Below the pieces are notes generated by a model. It saw only the letters and a list, made by a program, of their open reading frames with translations. It was not told the origin of the DNA and did no database searches. Shown here piece by piece: positions 58,801-64,000 of a stretch of DNA of 64,000 nucleotides. The DNA is from Coprinopsis marcescibilis (lineage: Eukaryota; Basidiomycota; Agaricomycetes; Agaricales; Psathyrellaceae): positions 248,001 through 312,000 of the forward strand of contig ML210149.1 of assembly GCA_004369085.1 (NCBI GenBank), written 5' to 3'. The position numbers and the translations under genes were made by a program. The first letter of the stretch is position 1. Each line of letters opens with the position of its first letter.

Positions 58801-61025
58801 AAACGACGAAGTCAAAGTCGACAGCGGGCCATCAGTCATACCGAGCAAGTAATTAATGAAAATCATGCACGCTCGGAGATAATCCATCCGCTCCTCCTTC
58901 AGGTCGCTCTCATTCTCCCCAGCATCGTCCCTCTGTCCGTTCTCCATCCAAACATCCAAGGCATGCTGACTGAGCGCAAAAAGGAACGCCGGTGTCGCAT
59001 TGGGCGAGACCTTTCCTTCCGGATGCGTAAGTTCTTCCTTGGGGGATGCAGACGCACCGATAGCCATAGTGGCGCACATCATCGCAAAGAACGGCAGCGT
59101 TTCTTCAACTAAGGACTGGGTCGCGGTGGAGAGAAGGAGAGCGGGTTTCTTGGTGCGAAAGCCGGTAGAGGAGCGGTGCCTATTGATAGCCTCTATCATC
59201 GTCTCCTCTTCGTCCTCCTCTGGATGGGCACTTTTCCGTCGATGTGAAGACCCTGTTGAAGACGACACGCGTTCTTTTGCGATCTTCGAATCACCTCCAG
59301 TCGGCTTCTTTGATGACCCTGCTCTGGATGTATAGACCTTTTTCGACCGCTTGCAGAAAGAACCCCAGCTGCCGACGCCATGTTTTGCTCTCCACGGCAG
59401 GCTCAGTTCGAGGGGACGCGCATTCAGCACATCCTTTGCTACCTCCAGGAAAGCTCCGCATGTAGCAGGACTGGGTAGCAGTTCGATAAGAGCCGAAGTA
59501 ATCCTTGGCCGAGGAGGTGTACTTGGGATCTTTGTCGGCTCCGATGAGTTCAACGAGGGCGGTGCCATTGATGTGGCGGTCGATGGCGTCGGGAGGTAAG
59601 CTCCGGATCTGCCTTGAACCACAGCTGGGAAAGCCGCTGAACTCATCCCTGAAGATCCTGGCGTTGCGACGGGGGGTTCTGAAGAATAGTAGATGCTGCG
59701 CGGTGGTAGGGAGAGCTGAGCCCGATAGCGTTGTTGTTGTTGGGCAGGTGGAAGGGGTCGACTTTGAAATGAAAGCTCGGTGGTGCTCATGGCACGGGGA
59801 TTTGTGGGTGGTCCAATGGGCACAAGAGTGAGGCTCGCTTCTGAGTGTGTCATAACTACATCGTCATGGGAGGAGATGCCTTCGAATTCGGATTTGACGA
59901 CGCGTTCCTCGGACTCGTCCATCGACTCGGTGTCGTCGCCTTGGACATCTTGCTCCATGTCGATGTTGGCCACCAGTGCCGCGCCAAACTCTTTCAGCAC
60001 GGCCAACAGCGCCGTCGCTGCGGACATATCTTGAGGTCGAGACGCGCTAGCGGGTGCCGCTAGATGGTGGTGGTGATCGCATGCAAGAGATTGCGAGCGA
60101 GTCAGAGGTGCTGCCATCATGGATTGAGGCATGGGCTCCATAGATAGGAGGGTTTCGTCATCGAGGATGGGTTGGGGTTGTGTAGGTTGATTGCTTCTCG
60201 ACGCTGATAGACGGTTGACGGGGACTGCCCCAACTCCCGGCACCGTGGTGTAAAGACCTTCCTTGACCGCTTCGTCGATTGCCCCGGGGAATGTGAGGGT
60301 AAAATTGAGAGGTAGTCCTTGCGATAGTCTGACCAGAGCCAGCTCAATGCTCATGAGCCGGTTGTTCAAGGATTGCATATCGCTGTTAGGGATGGATTAG
60401 ACCAAAAGGTCGATCTCATTGCATAGTACGTACAGTTTTTCTGATGCTTGCTGCGAGTAGACACATTTCTCGACAGTTTCGCGCTTGACGCAGCTTCCAC
60501 AGGGAAACTTGCGATCGCATTTCAGTTTCAATCGTTTGCACTATTGGTATGTGATCAGCATGCAAGGCAGGCCTCAAAGACAGAAACCTTACCTCGCCAC
60601 ATACGACCGTGACTCGAGTGCGGGGTTGCCTGTTGGGTTTACGTGTGTCAGTGAAAAGAAGAGAGCATGGTGCGAACAACTCGGATAGTGGCAGATCCAG
60701 AGAATCCACACGACACGCTTCGACGCGGAAGCAAAAAATGGCGGCAGAAGCCAAGCACACGGCCGCCGTTGTTGCCCGTAGGCATTATTAGGCGCTCTTC
60801 CCCGCAGTGCGCCATAGTACGCCACGACAGGCCCACGACGTCGACCACGCACGATGCACAAGAGACGGTACGACTGAGCGGTGGCCAGACTTACGGATCT
60901 TTTCCACCCTTTCCTTCTCGTTCATTGTTTCCGCTCCCACTTGCCCCTGCATTCGAAAGTTTAGATTCTGAAGGAGGAGTGTCGAATGGGCCGCTCTTGC
61001 TGTCTTGCATTTCCAAAGTGTCCAT
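55849..61025 (-). CDS. Large Zn(II)2Cys6 fungal transcription factor
   Basis: Reads from ATG 61023-61025 (MDTLEMQDSKSGPFDTPPSE) over a ~267-nt first intron into the zinc cluster VCGECKRLKLKC (across an intron), then DRKFPCGSC and VKRETVEKCVYSQQ, so all six Cys are present (C-x2-C-x6-C-x5-C-x2-C-x8-C). A helix DMQSLNNRLMSIELALVRL follows (possible dimerisation). The middle region is the fungal-specific TF domain: SKMICALRSWNCDLD, EVNRRIWWEVLFYDMYVG, RLTSLVHHGML and LPTQLRYALQ. Long disordered inserts include a Gly run of about 14. The C-terminus is Ser/Pro/Gln/His-rich, ending SQPWGGGSS. About seven introns. Over 1,400 aa. Target genes cannot be read from sequence. Confidence 0.9.
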
Positions 61026-64000
61026 GGAGGAGGGTACGGTCTGTCGTGGTAGTGGTAAACGCGGTCGTACGGGTCGTGACTAGGTCGTAGCCTGATTCTC
61101 TTCGCTGTCGTGTTCGTATTGGCCGTTCCCCCGGGGCACGCGCAGCGCGAATCGATAGGAAAGCAAAGGTTGCTGCCGCTGGGGTATAGTATGTGGACTG
61201 CGTTGTGCAGCAAAGGGTCAGCAGACAGAACCGCGCTCCAAGTTGATGGCTTCAATCTGAACGAAAAAGCTATATATGCCTGGGGAGTGGGGGAAATGAA
61301 GTACAGCAGGGGCGGGAGTGGAGGAAGAGAAGGTCAGAGAGAGAAATCCAGCATTGTGGCTAGGGCTGATAGTCGAAGGCCAACACCAGTCCACCCGAGT
61401 CGGGGGTCCTGCGGGACCAGCTGAGTCAAGGCACACCTTCCAACAAATCTGGCGCATAGAATACTTTCTCAATTCGGTTTAGCTTCATCACTCAGTTCCA
61501 GATCTTCGTAATTATGTCAATTTCAATGCCCTTTCCAATCAATTCCCAATCGTACCACATGCATCTTGTCCTGCGAGAGCCAGCAAGCTCGACGTGTTTT
61601 GCTTCCGTGTCAAGCGACCTATTGCTAACGGAGCCTTTCCAACCGCTTCGACCCTCGCCGTCCTCGTCACCAAACCCGGGGCATTGGACAGCAGCGCAGC
61701 AGCTTAATTGCCACCTACACACATCGCCATGGAATCAGGGGCTGGAAGCCCTTGACCTTGGGGCAGGATGCGTATGATCAAGTTGCGACGCAGCTGCCCC
61801 AGGCGGACCCACCATTTTAAGTTTGGAGTTGAAGTGCGACTGGATCAATCATCTAAAATCGACGCTTAATCGGTTTCTTTTATGCCCCTTGATTGAGATC
61901 CCATGCAGAGGTTGAGGAGCGATTGTGATGCTTAGCACTAGCGAATTCCCCCCTCCATTTTGCCAGTTAAGCATCATTAAGCTTTGTGTTTCGGGCAACC
62001 ATCGATGGATATCAACAAGTCCCAGTGTTCCTTTACCTTGGCAATGGCAATGGCAAGTTCTGCTTAGAGAACGACATTTTACATAAAGCCGCTCGTTACC
62101 TAAATGTCATCCAGGGACACGGACCCAATCGTTGTGGCTGTCGAACCTTTCTCATCTCTATTGACTCGAGTCCAGGTGTCCTCGCTCCTGGCCTCCAGCT
62201 GGCCTTTTCGATAGCGTACTGGTTCGACAGGAACACGAGACCAATATATGTGCAGAGTCACAGAGAGGCTCTTCGGCGTTCGCAACTGCAATTTAACCTT
62301 CTAAAGCAAGCACTGTCCACGAGCAGAAAACGCGGGTATGTCACGTCTCACGGGAATCGCGTTATCCATCATGATGAGAACGGTGTTTGGAATGCTCCAT
62401 GCAGCTTCTATCCGAATCGCACGATTACCTGCACCGTGCGAGCCGCGAAGCCCTGGGGACGACAGTGTGTGGATCGTTTATTGCCTACATGGAATTGTAG
62501 TATGTATATCCATGAAAACCTTGCGTAGCTATGTTAGACCTTCTTATTATTGACAGAATCTTTAGATCAAGACTCGCCTGCGTATCACCCGGTTCCGGTT
62601 ACCCAACCACTGCATAGTCAATTTAGATGATTGCTATGTCGTCACAGATGGCAAGCACCATTAAAATGTTCGGACTGCTGTGATGTTTGAACAGGGTATT
62701 TGAGAAAGGTACCAGGAGGAATCGTGGGCCGCTCGATCGGCGCAATGGCCCGGCATCTGCGATATACTATGGAGTCCAACACGATTTGACGAACTGCCGT
62801 GGCGAGCTTGGGCCCCGGTAGGCCAATAATTAATGAACGTGAGAGGAACACACGGTATGTAGTTCCGTTAGCTTCCCGTTTCCATGAAAAAATTTCATTC
62901 AAAAAGCTAGATGGTCTTCCCCTGGCTGACTTTAGCGCCCAAAAAGGACAGGTGTATTGTCCCAGATTTTCGAAAGGATTTAGGTGCACAAAGACAACAA
63001 TTGACTGAAGATCCGATATACATATTTCTCAAGACCTTTTCTAATCTGCCTGTCCTAATCCTTTTATTATGTAAAAACCACGTATTGTCCTCACCTCACG
63101 AGATGCGAAGAAACCTCCAAATTAGGGCGAGTTCCGGACAGAAGGCGACGTTCCCTATCCAGTCAACTGTTATTCTAATACAATTTAGCTCTCTTGGCAC
63201 GCAATATAAATATCCTCCTTATGCTCAAACGAACAACCCTTTTCAGCTTTCCGGATGTCGAACGCAAGAAATGGGAATGCAGTGGCAAAGCCGCAATGTT
63301 GCCTTCCCCTTTCATTGCCGTCAAGCACGTAACGAAAAGTAAACATAGCTTCCCGAAGTCAAGCCTCGTTGAACAATACGGGACCCATCTGTCCATTCCA
63401 GGCTATTGATAGGGATACGGTTGTATGTGGGCAAAGAAAGATGGATCCGTGCTCGTCGACATTCACCCAAAAACGAAACGCGGCAATCCAAAACTGGACG
63501 GCACTGATGGCTGCGTTCGCGAAGTTGGAAGCCGCGCTGAGGTCGGACTCAGATATACATAGCGTCGTGCCGCGAGATAACTTGGCGATTATTTCCCCAT
63601 TTCACTTGTTCCGATTGAACTGATCGATCATGGGGGCGCTTGATGCGGCTTACATTATCTGTCGGGACTTGCCGGCCCCCTTCCACAACCCCAAACGGCA
63701 CATCACTGGCACGCTTCCCGAGCATGTTGACGCATAAATATGGTGTTCTGTGGTATGTTTAGTGGTGCCTCTTATCTACAGCACTATTCTGAGAGAGAAG
63801 CTCTGCAGCTGTGGGTGCATCAAAAAAGCACACACATCGACAACGCGGAAATGAATTGCGAGCAACTGGGCGCCTAAATGAAAATTCCAATTCCAAAAAC
63901 ATGTCGAACATGTCGGGCCATGGAGTGCTTCGATCAGAGTATGGAGGGCATTGCGGAAGCCAGCCATGTTTAAAACCGTATCAGAAGCTGCTCTAACGTG
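61026..64000. other. 3-kb terminal interval without a supported gene
   Basis: Holds the transcription-factor promoter near 61.0-61.4 kb, then no clear gene. The longest plus frame (61986-62528, 180 codons) is featureless. No tRNA, TIR or tandem repeat was recognised. A gene truncated by the window edge cannot be excluded. Confidence 0.4.

Noticed and set aside
61986..62528. 180-codon plus frame
   Set aside because: No recognisable features, no introns and uneven composition. A frame of this length is expected about once by chance in 64 kb at this base composition.
1..64000. Functional tRNA genes, rRNA, CRISPR arrays, biosynthetic gene cluster
   Set aside because: No T-arm with a complete cloverleaf, no rRNA-like blocks, no spaced direct repeats, and no NRPS, PKS or terpene core enzyme was seen.

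Overview
The window is nuclear DNA from a filamentous fungus, most likely a mushroom-forming basidiomycete (Agaricomycetes). The evidence is dense short introns (mostly about 45-70 nt, GT-AG with CTRAY-like branch sites), compact genes on both strands, and families typical of that group: a divergent G-alpha protein, Kre9/Knh1-like GPI proteins, a Con-6 repeat protein, a chorismate-mutase-like small protein and fungal M43 metalloproteases. Reading frames were followed across introns by hand, so exon borders are inferred from splice signals plus family similarity. I found no operons, CRISPR arrays, rRNA genes or convincing tRNA genes.

Layout. 1-5.6 kb: 3' end of a SUZ-domain protein, a Dug1-type M20 dipeptidase and UDP-glucose 6-dehydrogenase, all on +. 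5.6-10.5 kb: serine palmitoyltransferase subunit 2 (LCB2, -), divergent from a Tda3-like FAD oxidoreductase (+). 10.5-20.2 kb: gene-poor, with an unknown protein (12.8 kb), a signal-peptide/single-TM protein (15.9-17.4 kb), a GPI-anchored Ser-rich protein (-) and a possible tRNA-derived SINE fragment near 14.9 kb. 20.6-26.0 kb (-): a C2H2 zinc-finger protein and two tandem secreted M43 metalloproteases. 27.3-33.0 kb: URM1, RCF1, ISD11 (-) and an aquaglyceroporin. 33.96-34.64 kb: a non-autonomous DNA transposon with perfect 53-bp inverted ends and an assembly gap inside it. 35.2-39 kb: a divergent G-alpha gene and a chorismate-mutase-like gene that looks frame-disrupted. 39.4-47 kb: a disordered protein, then a tight housekeeping block of PPX1 (-), EMC2 (-), trifunctional FOL1 (+) and RPS30 (+). 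48.2-55.3 kb: a multi-pass membrane protein, an SF1 helicase with a long N-terminal region, and a Con-6 protein. 55.8-61.0 kb: one large Zn(II)2Cys6 transcription factor (-). 61.0-64.0 kb: no supported gene.

Most genes are independent housekeeping functions: sphingolipid, folate, nucleotide-sugar, glutathione/dipeptide, polyphosphate, tRNA thiolation, Fe-S biogenesis and respiratory supercomplexes. RCF1 and ISD11 are neighbouring mitochondrial genes, and the two proteases are clearly a local duplication. I did not find a convincing new multi-gene system. The best leads are the inverted-repeat element, the G-alpha with an altered catalytic switch, the protease pair, and the broken chorismate-mutase-like locus.
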